This document shows, one piece after another, positions 15,963-24,959 of a stretch of 52,011 nucleotides of DNA. The notes under the pieces are model-generated. The model did no database searches, was not told where the DNA came from, and saw only the letters and a list, made by a program, of their open reading frames with translations. The DNA is taken from contig DALYFH010000003.1 of assembly GCA_031972135.1 (NCBI GenBank), positions 1-52,011 of the forward strand, in the 5' to 3' direction. The position numbers and the translations under genes are program-made. The stretch is from GWF sp031972135 (GTDB lineage: Bacteria; Patescibacteriota; Microgenomatia; UBA1400; UBA12108). Each line of letters opens with the position of its first letter. The first letter of the stretch is position 1.

Positions 15963-16757
15963 ATGGCCACAAAAATTAGAAAGATTTCTAAATCCTCCAA
16001 GCGTGCACCTGCTAAAAAACGTTCTTTCCTAAAAAACAGATTCGCGATAGTCGCTACACTCCTCATAGTCCTCGGACTCGGTGTCTGGGGTCTCATGCGC
16101 TCGATGACTGTCCCATCAGACATCAATCTAGTAGCAACCAATGAAACCCAAGGAAAGCTAGTTACCGATGCAGCTGGTTGTTATTATCAACCAGTCCAAT
16201 GTGTTAAAGCACCATGTGAACCAATAAAGGTGTGTCCCACAACCACTACTCCAAACGGTACAATCCCGCTTGGGTGTACCTCTTGGTTTGACGGGTGCAA
16301 TACCTGTACGGTCAAAAATGGGGTAATTGCAGGATGTACCAAGATGGCCTGCAAACTCGATCCCAACAACCCACCAAAACCATACTGTATGACGTATGGT
16401 GAAAATGTTCCTGTTCCGGTTCCAACATCCGTTCCTGAGCCTGTCATCTGTGCTCAAGACATGTATACTTGTCCTAGTGGCGCTATGGTGAGACGAACAG
16501 GGTTAAAATGTGAGTTTGTCTGTCCCTCAGTAGCGCCTACGCCTACTTCTATACCATCACCATCGCCGACCCCAACCCAGAACTTAGTAACTATCACTAA
16601 CTTTAACGCATCAACTCCCTGTGGTGTCTCACACTTCAAAAACTACCAATTCACATGTAGCCTAGGCGCCAAGCATACAATTAACGACAATACTTGTATC
16701 AACTTAGTTGATGCGGTCAAGCGCGCCAAAGATCTGTGTCAAACTAATCCAAAATAA
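15963..16757 (+). CDS. Membrane-anchored Cys-rich surface protein
   Basis: The 264-residue protein has a Lys/Arg-rich start, a membrane anchor (~24-43, FAIVATLLIVLGLGVWGLM) and a Cys-rich exterior. Three small Cys modules are separated by Pro/Thr/Ser linkers such as PTPTSIPSPSPTPT. The second (~155-180, CAQDMYTCPSGAMV, CEFVCPS) resembles a segment of the next protein, and the last (~215-262, CGVSHFKNYQFTC ending CINLVDAVKRAKDLC) recurs twice in it. With many paired cysteines it is probably disulfide-stabilised outside the cell. I recognise no named family; adhesion is a guess. Confidence 0.7.
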   Translation: MATKIRKISKSSKRAPAKKRSFLKNRFAIVATLLIVLGLGVWGLMRSMTVPSDINLVATNETQGKLVTDAAGCYYQPVQCVKAPCEPIKVCPTTTTPNGTIPLGCTSWFDGCNTCTVKNGVIAGCTKMACKLDPNNPPKPYCMTYGENVPVPVPTSVPEPVICAQDMYTCPSGAMVRRTGLKCEFVCPSVAPTPTSIPSPSPTPTQNLVTITNFNASTPCGVSHFKNYQFTCSLGAKHTINDNTCINLVDAVKRAKDLCQTNPK

Positions 16758-16768
16758 TTTATAAAAAT

Positions 16769-18349
16769 ATGCTCAAATCAAAGTCAAAAACTAAAAAAAT
16801 CAAGACAAATAAGATTTATATCTTACTGGGTATAGTTGCTGTCCTCGCATTAGTTGGATTGTATATCAAAAGTCTTATAGCCTCTCCTCAGGTTGCCCTG
16901 ATCGCAGAGCCGAGTAAACAGATGTGTCAGACCAATATCGTCTCTATGTCTTTCCATGACGAGTGTGGAACACCAGGTACATTCAAACGCGCGGTTTACA
17001 CTTGTTCAAATGGTTCTACAGCAGAAAAGTTGGCAGGTGGTACCAACTGTATATCTTACGAATCTGTTCTAGCTGAAGCACAGCGAAACTGTGGTCAGAC
17101 TTGCACAGGTTCGAGCCCAGTTCCATCATGTGTACCTAATCCTTGCCCTGGTGATGGTCGAGCATGCAAACTTATGGCACTACCAGCTGGTCAGAGCTAT
17201 TGCCCAATAACCACGCCCACCCCTGCTCCATCAATACCACCAAGCCCGACTCCATATCCGACACTCGCTCCACCTTCACCATCACTAAGGCCAAGCCCTA
17301 CTCCACAACCAAGCAGTAGTACTGGTTATTGGCAATCAAAATGCAGAGTTAGAGCATATAAATTAAAGCCTAGCGACGATGTGACCAAGTCTCCAATGAC
17401 ATATGCAACTATAGATAGAGAAGTAGACCATAGCAGCAACAAAGTAAAAGTCGGAGAGAGCTATGCTTATCTACTCGAACTTTCAACCCTCGATGCCCCA
17501 TCATCCATAGCCACAATCTCAGCAAGCACCAATAATCTATATGGCTTTGATGAGCCATTTGTAATCAAATCTACTTCACCTAATTGTCAAGCAGATTCAA
17601 AGTCCAAATTTATGTCTTGTACTGGGCGACCAGGTATCAACCTGCCGAAGATCCTCAACAATACTCCCACTCTATTAGACTTTGGGATGATCGTCACAAT
17701 CCAGCCGGAGATCGAAAAACTATACAACACGAGTTTCACTATTAATCCATATCTTATCTCGTACGCTGGCATCGGAAATGGTGCTAGTTGTACAGTCATG
17801 ATGTTAAGCGAATCCTCAACATCTAATCCAACCCCTGTACCTACACCCGGTCCTGGGTGCTATACCGAACAAAGATTCTGTATCCAGAGTCTAGTTGGTG
17901 GCAAATGTCCTGCAGTTACTATATGTCCATCCTCAACCCCAAAACCAACTCCTACACCCATACCATCTCCTGTCTACTCAACCAAACCAAGTCCTGTCTC
18001 ATCTCCCATCTCTTGCGGAACCTCCCTTAACAAATGGCAGTTTAGAGAGAGCTGCGGAACCAAGATGTATCGCTATATTGACTTTAACTGTACCGGAAGT
18101 ACTCTTGGCCAGGTCTTTGGTAATCCTAATATCTGCAAATCCGAGGCAGAGTGGGTCGCCGAAGCACGTAGTACCTGTATGCAGACACAGTGCGCTAGCA
18201 CTCCACCAAAAATAGCTTCTGTCGCTCCTGCTGCAACAGTTGTCCCACGATCTACAACAGCCCCTTCATTCGCTAAATGCTATAACTCCTGTCGCGCCAA
18301 CAAAAGCGGCGCATACAGTTGCTTGCGCAGTTGCATAAGATTTAGATAA
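16769..18349 (+). CDS. Large Cys-rich surface protein with repeated module and Pro-rich linkers
   Basis: The protein has 526 residues with a membrane anchor (~17-38). The order outside is: a Cys module (~47-108, CGTPGTFKRAVYTC to CISYESVLAEAQRNC), a small Cys knot, a Pro/Ser/Thr linker, a beta-rich domain (~190-350) with few cysteines, a CYTEQRFC..CPAVTICPS segment, a second linker, a second copy of the Cys module (~410-475, CGTKMYRYIDFNC to CKSEAEWVAEARSTC), and a C-terminal Cys cluster. It follows the related 264-residue protein by 11 nt and forms an operon with it. Not a family I can name. Confidence 0.7.
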   Translation: MLKSKSKTKKIKTNKIYILLGIVAVLALVGLYIKSLIASPQVALIAEPSKQMCQTNIVSMSFHDECGTPGTFKRAVYTCSNGSTAEKLAGGTNCISYESVLAEAQRNCGQTCTGSSPVPSCVPNPCPGDGRACKLMALPAGQSYCPITTPTPAPSIPPSPTPYPTLAPPSPSLRPSPTPQPSSSTGYWQSKCRVRAYKLKPSDDVTKSPMTYATIDREVDHSSNKVKVGESYAYLLELSTLDAPSSIATISASTNNLYGFDEPFVIKSTSPNCQADSKSKFMSCTGRPGINLPKILNNTPTLLDFGMIVTIQPEIEKLYNTSFTINPYLISYAGIGNGASCTVMMLSESSTSNPTPVPTPGPGCYTEQRFCIQSLVGGKCPAVTICPSSTPKPTPTPIPSPVYSTKPSPVSSPISCGTSLNKWQFRESCGTKMYRYIDFNCTGSTLGQVFGNPNICKSEAEWVAEARSTCMQTQCASTPPKIASVAPAATVVPRSTTAPSFAKCYNSCRANKSGAYSCLRSCIRFR

Positions 18350-18373
18350 TTCACTTTCATCTAAGTATTTTGC

Positions 18374-18379
18374 TACACT
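18374..18379 (+). promoter_or_regulatory. -10 hexamer of the 18386 gene
   Basis: TACACT ends 6 nt before the ATG, with no Shine-Dalgarno sequence. Confidence 0.4.
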
Positions 18380-18385
18380 CATTTC

Positions 18386-19207
18386 ATGAGGCACTTTGTG
18401 CTCGCTCTCATATACTGCATGGCATTTGTCTCGTCAGTCAGTGCAGTTAGTACTACTATCATCCAGTCACCCACAAGTGTAGGTGACGAAGTCTTTGCAC
18501 TTACCGTGAGTATTAGCGGGGCTACTGCAGGTACCAACTACCTTAGAGCCGACCTCTACCTCCCAGATACAAAGAACTATTTTGGAGAGACCGACAACAC
18601 ACAGGCATGGTATGGGGGTAGCGACGGCAAGCAGTACTACCCAGTTACGATTAATCCTGGTCAGCCAACGATTGCGACGGTTAGTGCGAGGCTAGGGGAG
18701 CCGAGTCTCACCGATTATCCAGGTCCTGGGTTATACAAGCTTAGGGTTCGGAGGTATACAAGTAGCGGCAACCAGGGGAGCGAAGAAGTACAACCGGTAG
18801 ATATTACTCTAACTAAGACGCTGCCCACACCTACCCCCTCTCCCATTCCGAGCCCTACTCCATCACCCTCTATAGAGCCTTCGGTCGCGCCTTCGCCTAC
18901 ACCCACTCCCTCTGTCGCTACCTCGGTTCCTAGCAGACCACCATCACCAAAACCATCTGTAGTAGTTCCGGACTTAGCGAGCCCACCGACCGGGACTGTA
19001 GCAGGTGACACAGACATTGATCTAACTGCTTTTGGTTTGAGCTCCCCGACGACTTTCATAGATGATTCAATCAGCACTCCATCTTCAGAGCTTACCCTCA
19101 ACAGGTCGCGTGCCCGCTTAAGCATACTCGTAGGTAGTGGTCTCATCTTAATCTCTGCCTCTCTTTATCTTTGGTATCGTAAGGCTCGGCAAGGTATAAT
19201 AACCTAG
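18386..19207 (+). CDS. Secreted surface protein with Pro-rich stalk and C-terminal membrane anchor
   Basis: The 273-residue protein has a signal peptide (~1-20, ending SVSA), a beta-sandwich-like domain (~21-140) with GTNYLRADLYLPDTKNYFGE and LYKLRVRRYTS, a long Pro/Ser/Thr stalk (~145-195) and a C-terminal membrane segment (LSILVGSGLILISASLYLWY) followed by KARQ. This build (domain, stalk, membrane anchor) is common for Patescibacteria surface proteins. No sortase motif is present. The stop codon shares its last base with the GTG start of the VanZ-like gene. Confidence 0.7.
   Translation: MRHFVLALIYCMAFVSSVSAVSTTIIQSPTSVGDEVFALTVSISGATAGTNYLRADLYLPDTKNYFGETDNTQAWYGGSDGKQYYPVTINPGQPTIATVSARLGEPSLTDYPGPGLYKLRVRRYTSSGNQGSEEVQPVDITLTKTLPTPTPSPIPSPTPSPSIEPSVAPSPTPTPSVATSVPSRPPSPKPSVVVPDLASPPTGTVAGDTDIDLTAFGLSSPTTFIDDSISTPSSELTLNRSRARLSILVGSGLILISASLYLWYRKARQGIIT
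19171..19200 (+). promoter_or_regulatory. Promoter of the VanZ-like gene inside the upstream gene's end
   Basis: TTGGTA (19171-19176), an 18-bp spacer and TATAAT (19195-19200), which ends 6 nt before the GTG start at 19207. Confidence 0.5.
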
Positions 19208-19548
19208 TGCAAAAAACACTCCTCGTAATTAGTAATATCGCATGGGCCGCTCTCACCTGGCGCCTGACAACCACTCCTAATCTAGTAGTCGCTCCCGAGA
19301 ATCTGCTCAATACCATTATTATGATGGGCGGGCATTTTACTTTTTTTGGTATCCAGGCCGTCCTTCTCAAACTCAGTTCAGACAAGACGATACCTTCACT
19401 ACTGATTGCTTCTCTTTATGGTCTAATAATCGAGTTCGTCCAGCTCAGTGTCCCTGGTCGCTCCGGTGACCCAGTAGATTGGATCCTCGATACTCTCGGT
19501 GCCATTACCTTTCTTGCTATACTAAACAAGCTAAAAACTAGGGCCTAG
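19207..19548 (+). CDS. VanZ-like membrane protein
   Basis: The 113-residue protein with about three to four helices matches the VanZ-like family: HFTFFGIQAVLL in the second helix, then LYGLIIEFVQLSVPGRSGDPVDWILDTLGA, which contains the conserved E-x-x-Q, the P-x-R-x-x-x-x-x-D-W segment and the terminal G. The family is linked to teicoplanin resistance in enterococci, but most members have no known role. GTG is the start because a TATAAT box ends 6 nt before it and upstream sequence is coding in another frame. Confidence 0.82.
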   Translation: MQKTLLVISNIAWAALTWRLTTTPNLVVAPENLLNTIIMMGGHFTFFGIQAVLLKLSSDKTIPSLLIASLYGLIIEFVQLSVPGRSGDPVDWILDTLGAITFLAILNKLKTRA

Positions 19549-19560
19549 GTAATATAACTT

Positions 19561-20529
19561 ATGAAAATCTTAATCACAGGTGGCGCCGGCTATATCGGCG
19601 CAATTACCGCCAAAGATCTAGAGCGTCAAGGTTACGAAGTCTTAGTATATGATCATTTTGTCTCGCATAACCCATCAAAGTTAGGGGATACCCGCTACGT
19701 CAAAGGTGGCATTCTAGATCCCAAGACACTAGATAAGACTCTCTCGCAGTTTCATCCCGATGTCGTCATGCACTTTGCAGCTTATATCCAGATGGGTGAG
19801 AGTGTGAAAAACCCACGCAAATATTATGACAATAATTTTATTGGAACGATGTCGCTAGTTGAGTCGATGATCAAAGTGGGTTGCCACAAACTAGTGTTTG
19901 CGAGTACCGCCGGCGTCTATGGTAATCCCGAGGTGGTGCCGATCCCCGAAGATCACAAAAAAGAACCAGAGAATCCCTATGGTGAAACCAAATTAGCCAC
20001 CGAGCGCATGCTCAAATGGTATGACAAAGCTTATGGGTTTAAGAGTATTAGTATCCGTTTCTTTAATGCCGCAGGTGCGACTGATACACTAGGCGAAGAT
20101 CATCACGATGAGTCTCACATTATCCCTAACATCATAAACGCTCAATTAGCTAATAAAGAATTTATACTCTTTGGCAACGATTATCCTACGCCAGATGGTA
20201 CGTGCGTCAGAGACTATATCCATGTCCTAGATCTCGCCGAGGCATTTAGGCTCGCAGCCGTTAAGCTCATGACTCCCATAGCAGTAACTACTGCCTATAA
20301 TGCCGGCACCGGCCACGGCTACTCTAACCTTGAGATTGTTAAGATGGTAGAGACAGTTTCCGGCAAACCAGTCAATGTAAAATTTGAACCCCGCAGGCCA
20401 GGTGATGCGAATGAGCTAATTGCCGACAGTACCCGCCTCCAAAAAGAGCTAGGTTGGTCCCCCACCCACTCTGACCTGGAATCCATTGTTAAATCCGCTT
20501 ACTCTTATCACGCAAATTCATCTCTCTAA
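19561..20529 (+). CDS. galE: UDP-glucose 4-epimerase
   Basis: This short-chain dehydrogenase/reductase interconverts UDP-glucose and UDP-galactose, feeding surface-glycan synthesis. The NAD-binding GGAGYIG is at residues ~7-13. The catalytic Ser-Thr region is FASTAGVYG and the Y-x-x-x-K is YGETKLATE. RFFNAAGA, CVRDYIHVLDLAEA and RRPGDANELIAD complete the extended-SDR epimerase signature. At 322 residues it is of normal length. The glycosyltransferase region begins 10 kb downstream. Confidence 0.93.
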   Translation: MKILITGGAGYIGAITAKDLERQGYEVLVYDHFVSHNPSKLGDTRYVKGGILDPKTLDKTLSQFHPDVVMHFAAYIQMGESVKNPRKYYDNNFIGTMSLVESMIKVGCHKLVFASTAGVYGNPEVVPIPEDHKKEPENPYGETKLATERMLKWYDKAYGFKSISIRFFNAAGATDTLGEDHHDESHIIPNIINAQLANKEFILFGNDYPTPDGTCVRDYIHVLDLAEAFRLAAVKLMTPIAVTTAYNAGTGHGYSNLEIVKMVETVSGKPVNVKFEPRRPGDANELIADSTRLQKELGWSPTHSDLESIVKSAYSYHANSSL

Positions 20530-20534
20530 CCCTA

Positions 20535-20562
20535 TTGCACACCCAACTATTTCTGTTACAAT
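20535..20562 (+). promoter_or_regulatory. Promoter between galE and 16S
   Basis: TTGCAC (20535-20540), a 16-bp spacer and TACAAT (20557-20562). Initiation is predicted near 20569, just upstream of a short unit that ends in a terminator at 20636. Confidence 0.5.
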
Positions 20563-20568
20563 AACCTC

Positions 20569-20637
20569 CTACATATGTGAATACACCTTGCCGGTCGTAG
20601 GATAAGGGTCAAAAACCCTCCTCGGCGGGTTTTTTTG
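20569..20637 (+). ncRNA. Candidate small RNA of about 70 nt
   Basis: A promoter-like sequence and a rho-independent terminator enclose about 70 nt with no real ORF (an ATG is followed at once by TGA). CCTAC near the 5' end can pair with GTAGG about 30 nt later. It could be a small RNA or an attenuated leader for the 16S gene. I recognise no family. Confidence 0.35.
20611..20636 (+). terminator. Rho-independent terminator upstream of 16S
   Basis: AAAAACCC and GGGTTTTTTT form a hairpin with a GC-rich loop region followed by a T run. Confidence 0.6.
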
Positions 20638-20751
20638 TGTCAACATATAACAAATCTAGAACATTAAAAATAGAATAACTACTAATCTAATTTGTAAAGA
20701 GATGGTAGTACCGTTTTTTTCTTTTTGAGTAAATCTTTTTAGGATTTTAAA

Positions 20752-22255
<1,504 letters not shown>

Positions 22256-22512
22256 CTAGGAGTATAAAGGGTATCACGACCCGCCCTGTATGGGGAATTG
22301 ATTACGTCCACAGCTTTTTATTAGTTGACTGTATAAACTTAACTAATTCTCAATTCAAGAAAACATTCGAGTGCTACCATCTCTTTGCAAAAGTTAGATC
22401 TTTTTGTATCCTAACCCGCAAGCAATTATATTGCCCGGGGTATTTTTCGTAGCTATTTGTACGTATATATTGCCTATATACAAGCACTACAATAAGTTGT
22501 AACATACAAAGT
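22256..22512. other. Intergenic region downstream of 16S
   Basis: No gene is apparent. A weak hairpin around 22410-22448 (ACCC...GGGGT followed by ATTTTT) may end the 16S transcript. The right part holds the promoter and a perfect inverted repeat described separately. Confidence 0.4.
22463..22493 (+). promoter_or_regulatory. Inverted repeat and -10 box upstream of the RHH gene
   Basis: GTATATA (22463-22469) and TATATAC (22475-22481) form a perfect 7-bp inverted repeat with a 5-bp spacer. TACAAT (22488-22493) is a likely -10 box, so the repeat covers the -35 region. This is where an autoregulating RHH protein would bind; that link is inference. Confidence 0.4.
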
Positions 22513-22701
22513 ATGACAACTATATCAACAACTTCAACTAAAAATACTCAGAGAGTTACTTTATTTCTCAAACCCTCTATTCTCAAACACGCACGCGCTG
22601 AGGCAATAGTCGAGGATATCACTTTAACCAAGTTAGTCGAAAAAGCGCTCATTGCCTATCTTCCAGCCGAGATAGTTATCAAGAAACCCGATTCTAATTA
22701 A
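22513..22701 (+). CDS. Ribbon-helix-helix-type DNA-binding protein
   Basis: The 62-residue protein matches a ribbon-helix-helix pattern: a strand (QRVTLFLKPSIL), a helix (KHARAEAIVEDI), a turn with Thr, and a second helix (LTKLVEKALIAYL). RHH proteins bind DNA as dimers and often repress their own operon. No toxin gene follows; the next genes are small envelope proteins, so this may be the regulator of that operon. A 7-bp inverted repeat lies 32 nt upstream. Confidence 0.65.
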   Translation: MTTISTTSTKNTQRVTLFLKPSILKHARAEAIVEDITLTKLVEKALIAYLPAEIVIKKPDSN

Positions 22702-22719
22702 TAAACAGAGAGGTTCCCT

Positions 22720-23001
22720 ATGGATAGTTCTAACAAAAGAGGAGTGTTGGCCGCAGCCGCAGGAGTAGTCGTCGGAGCAGGCGCAGTCATCGCAACAGTG
22801 GTCGCGATGAAAGATAAGAGTAATAAAAAGAAGGTGAGCGACTTTGTGGCAAACGCCAAAAAGCTAGTTCAGACGTATATAGATGAAGCAAGCGAGCTAG
22901 TCGAAGATGGTAAAGAAGATGTCAGACGCGTAGCAGGTGACGCCATCAAAACAGCCGAAAAAGTAACCAAGTCAGCTAAAAAAGAAGTGAGGAAAATATG
23001 A
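22720..23001 (+). CDS. YtxH-like small membrane protein
   Basis: The 93-residue protein has a single N-terminal membrane segment (GVLAAAAGVVVGAGAVIATVVAM) and a charged, Lys/Glu-rich helical tail (KKLVQTYIDEASELVEDGKEDV, TAEKVTKSAKKEV). This is the YtxH/gas-vesicle-like general-stress layout. It has an AGAGAGG ribosome site. Its last 4 nt overlap the next gene (ATGA). Confidence 0.65.
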   Translation: MDSSNKRGVLAAAAGVVVGAGAVIATVVAMKDKSNKKKVSDFVANAKKLVQTYIDEASELVEDGKEDVRRVAGDAIKTAEKVTKSAKKEVRKI

Positions 23002-23345
23002 CAGAACTCATCGAACAAACCAAGCTAGGAGCATCAAACTCACAAAAAACCGAGTATTTGATCTACTACATCTTTGGAGCGTTGGAGATCCTCCTCGCTT
23101 TTCGATTAGTCCTCAAGCTAGCAGGCGCCAGTATGCCGAGCGGATTTGTAAATATGATCTACGGCATAACCAGCATCTTTGTCTGGCCGTTTGAAGGAAT
23201 ATTTAGAAAGGCATTTACCCAGGGTGTCGAGACTACCTCGGTGCTTGAGCCATCAACTATTGTTGCACTCGCCGTGTATGCAATTGCTGCCTGGGGGATC
23301 GTCAAGCTAGTTCGCATAAGTTCAGGTGAGCAGCAAGCAGAATAA
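22998..23345 (+). CDS. YggT-family membrane protein
   Basis: The 115-residue protein has an N-terminal polar lead, helices at ~20-45 (LIYYIFGALEILLAFRLVLKL) and ~85-108, and between them the conserved YGITSIFVWPFEGIFR segment that marks the YGGT family (osmotic-shock and division-associated membrane proteins in other bacteria). It overlaps the YtxH-like gene by 4 nt and is followed after 25 nt by the GlsB-like gene. Confidence 0.72.
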   Translation: MTELIEQTKLGASNSQKTEYLIYYIFGALEILLAFRLVLKLAGASMPSGFVNMIYGITSIFVWPFEGIFRKAFTQGVETTSVLEPSTIVALAVYAIAAWGIVKLVRISSGEQQAE

Positions 23346-23370
23346 TTAATAAAAAAAAGGAGACAGGTAT

Positions 23371-23619
23371 ATGGGAATAATTTTATGGATAGTGTTTGGA
23401 GCCTTAGCCGGCTGGATCGCCTCAATGTTAATGGGGACTGATTCAGGTCAGGGAACAGGAAGAGACATAATCATGGGCATCATCGGGTCTATGGTTGGTG
23501 GCTTGATTATGAATATGGTGGGTTGGACAGGTGTAACTGGTTTTAACCTCTATAGCCTGTTTGTCGCAGTCGCCGGTGCAGTAGTAGTTATTTATATCGC
23601 ACGCATGATAAGGAAATAA
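23371..23619 (+). CDS. GlsB/YeaQ/YmgE-family membrane protein
   Basis: The 82-residue protein with three short helices has the family signature: WIVFGALAGWIASMLMG, then GRDIIMGIIGSMVGGLI, ending with a third helix and RMIRK. The family is stress-associated. A strong AAGGAG ribosome site lies 9 nt before ATG, unlike the leaderless-type starts elsewhere, so SD-led translation is used within this operon. Confidence 0.85.
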   Translation: MGIILWIVFGALAGWIASMLMGTDSGQGTGRDIIMGIIGSMVGGLIMNMVGWTGVTGFNLYSLFVAVAGAVVVIYIARMIRK

Positions 23620-23620
23620 T

Positions 23621-23761
23621 ATGAACTTAACTAGCAGCAACATGAGTCCTATGGCATCACTGCTCTTTGGAGTCTTGATCCTAATATTTCCTCAGTTTCT
23701 CAATTATCTGATAGCCATCTATCTAATAATAGTTGGGGTAATTGGCTTAGGTCTAATCTAG
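23621..23761 (+). CDS. DUF3096-like tiny membrane protein
   Basis: A 46-residue ORF: Asn/Ser-rich start, then MASLLFGVLILIFPQFLNYL and IAIYLIIVGVIGLGLI. This matches the small DUF3096 family (L-I-F-P-x-L-x-N-Y-x-I-A-x-Y-L-I-I-x-G). An AGGAAA ribosome site lies within the end of the preceding gene, one base after whose stop this ATG begins. It is short enough to be missed by gene callers. Confidence 0.75.
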   Translation: MNLTSSNMSPMASLLFGVLILIFPQFLNYLIAIYLIIVGVIGLGLI

Positions 23762-23780
23762 ATATCAGATAAGGAGTCAC

Positions 23781-24122
23781 ATGCTTAACATCATTTACCT
23801 GCTACTAACAGGGTCAGTCTTTGCCTATCTAGCCAAAGACAATCTAGCCCCTGTGACTCTGAGTCTCGCAAACTACACTATCCCCAATATCCCCCTATTT
23901 TTTGTGATAGTCGGCTCACTCTTAGTCGGTCTAGTGCTCTCATACATCTTGCAGATTGTCAGTAACATTGCTAACTCATTTGTGTTGCGCGGCACTAGAC
24001 TAGAGATCAAATCAGGTAAGAGTGAGATCTTAGACCTAACTAAGCGCATCCACCAGTTGGAGCTAGAGAACGAAAAACTAAAACATGGAGAGCCACAGGT
24101 CATAGACGCTAACGCCCTATGA
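23781..24122 (+). CDS. LapA-like membrane protein with coiled-coil tail
   Basis: The 113-residue protein has two helices (~2-18 and ~38-62, IPLFFVIVGSLLVGLVLSYIL) and a cytoplasmic coiled coil (DLTKRIHQLELENEKLK). The layout resembles LapA/DUF1049 proteins. An AAGGAG ribosome site lies 5 nt before ATG. It overlaps the Nudix gene by 4 nt (ATGA). Confidence 0.6.
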   Translation: MLNIIYLLLTGSVFAYLAKDNLAPVTLSLANYTIPNIPLFFVIVGSLLVGLVLSYILQIVSNIANSFVLRGTRLEIKSGKSEILDLTKRIHQLELENEKLKHGEPQVIDANAL

Positions 24123-24580
24123 GGACAATACTTGCCAAGATCTGGCGCGCACTCAAGCTCCCTCGCAACATCCAGCTCTCTGTAATGAGGCTCTTTCAGG
24201 CAAAATTCCTAATAGGTGTCACGGGAATTATTTTTAATGACCAGGGCAAAGTCCTCCTATTTAAGCATAGGTATCGCGCACACCCATGGAGTCTGCCTGG
24301 GGGATATCTCAGTAGTGGCGAACATCCTAGAGAAGGTCTGGAGCGTGAGATCAAAGAAGAGTCAGGTCTCATTGTCAGTGTGGATCAGCAGCTCAAAACT
24401 CGAACAGACAGAGACAATGCAGTACTCGACATGTGCTATACAGGGGTGTTCATTGGTGGAGAATTTATGCCCTCTTACGAAGTATCGGAGTATGGTTTCT
24501 TTGCCCTCGACCAGATGCCACTCCTGCGGAGTAATCAGGTTATCCTAATAAATACTGCAATCAATAACAGAAATGTCTAG
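24119..24580 (+). CDS. Nudix hydrolase
   Basis: The 153-residue protein has a clear Nudix box: GGYLSSGEHPREGLEREIKE followed by ESGL, which supplies G-x5-E-x7-R-E-x2-E-E-x-G with the metal-binding glutamates. Nudix enzymes hydrolyse nucleoside diphosphates linked to other groups. The preceding strand, GVTGIIFNDQGKVLLFKHR, is typical. The ~30 residues before the domain are basic and amphipathic. It is the last gene of the small-envelope-protein operon. Substrate cannot be told. Confidence 0.88.
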   Translation: MRTILAKIWRALKLPRNIQLSVMRLFQAKFLIGVTGIIFNDQGKVLLFKHRYRAHPWSLPGGYLSSGEHPREGLEREIKEESGLIVSVDQQLKTRTDRDNAVLDMCYTGVFIGGEFMPSYEVSEYGFFALDQMPLLRSNQVILINTAINNRNV

Positions 24581-24602
24581 GTTAAAGTAAGCTGAGACTT
24601 GG

Positions 24603-24650
24603 TGGGTGCGCAAAGAATCGAACCTGCCTGCCGGCAGGCAGGCTTTGGAC
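24603..24650 (-). pseudogene. Partial tRNA-Ile copy (3' end) interrupted by a palindrome
   Basis: The bases match the 3' end of the intact tRNA-Ile at 24960-25031 (TGGGTGCGCAAAGAATCGAA, then TTTGGAC on the plus strand). A 20-bp perfect palindrome sits between GAAC and TTTGGAC, inside the T arm. Beyond TTTGGAC similarity stops. It cannot fold as a tRNA. Confidence 0.75.
24623..24642. repeat. 20-bp palindromic repeat, copy 1
   Basis: CCTGCCTGCCGGCAGGCAGG is its own reverse complement. An identical copy lies at 25330-25349. This copy is inserted in the tRNA-Ile fragment. Confidence 0.85.
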
Positions 24651-24669
24651 GTTCCCGTCATGGCGGGAC
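24651..24669. repeat. Short inverted repeat beside the tRNA fragment
   Basis: TCCCG (24653-24657) and CGGGA (24664-24668) with a 6-nt loop. It may be a second small palindromic element or a terminator remnant; no T run follows. Confidence 0.4.
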
Positions 24670-24685
24670 ATTCTACTTATTGATG

Positions 24686-24955
24686 CTAAATTTCTCTAGA
24701 AACAAACTGAAATCCACCAAATAGAGTATGTTGGACAATAATACCTACTCCGAATCCTGCGAAAAAAAGCGATCTATTTATTAGAGATAAAAACAAGAAT
24801 AATATTCCATATAAACTATGATGAAGTCTATATCCATATATTATTAATCCAAGGCGATCATTTTGAAATAACATTTTTAATAAATACCTACCCCCAAATT
24901 CATAAATATTGGCAAAAACAAAACCAAGAGTCATCGAAAAAAGAAACTTAACCAT
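24686..24955 (-). CDS. Small membrane protein cotranscribed with tRNA-Ile
   Basis: The 89-residue protein has three or four hydrophobic segments. Distinct motifs are YGYRLHHSLYGILFLFLSL in the middle and GFGVGIIVQHTLFGGFQFVSRE at the end. The HHSLYG and GVGIIVQH histidines lie in or next to membrane segments, which could suggest metal or haem binding, but I recognise no family. The ATG begins only 4 nt after the tRNA-Ile 3' end on the same strand, so tRNA processing would leave an almost leaderless mRNA. A partial tRNA-Ile copy lies on its other side. Confidence 0.6.
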   Translation of the reverse strand: MVKFLFSMTLGFVFANIYEFGGRYLLKMLFQNDRLGLIIYGYRLHHSLYGILFLFLSLINRSLFFAGFGVGIIVQHTLFGGFQFVSREI

Positions 24956-24959
24956 TTAG

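Noticed and set aside
16187..17799. Antisense ORFs across the Cys-rich surface protein genes
   Set aside because: They arise from the repeated Pro/Thr codons read backwards; the plus-strand proteins have anchors and conserved Cys modules.
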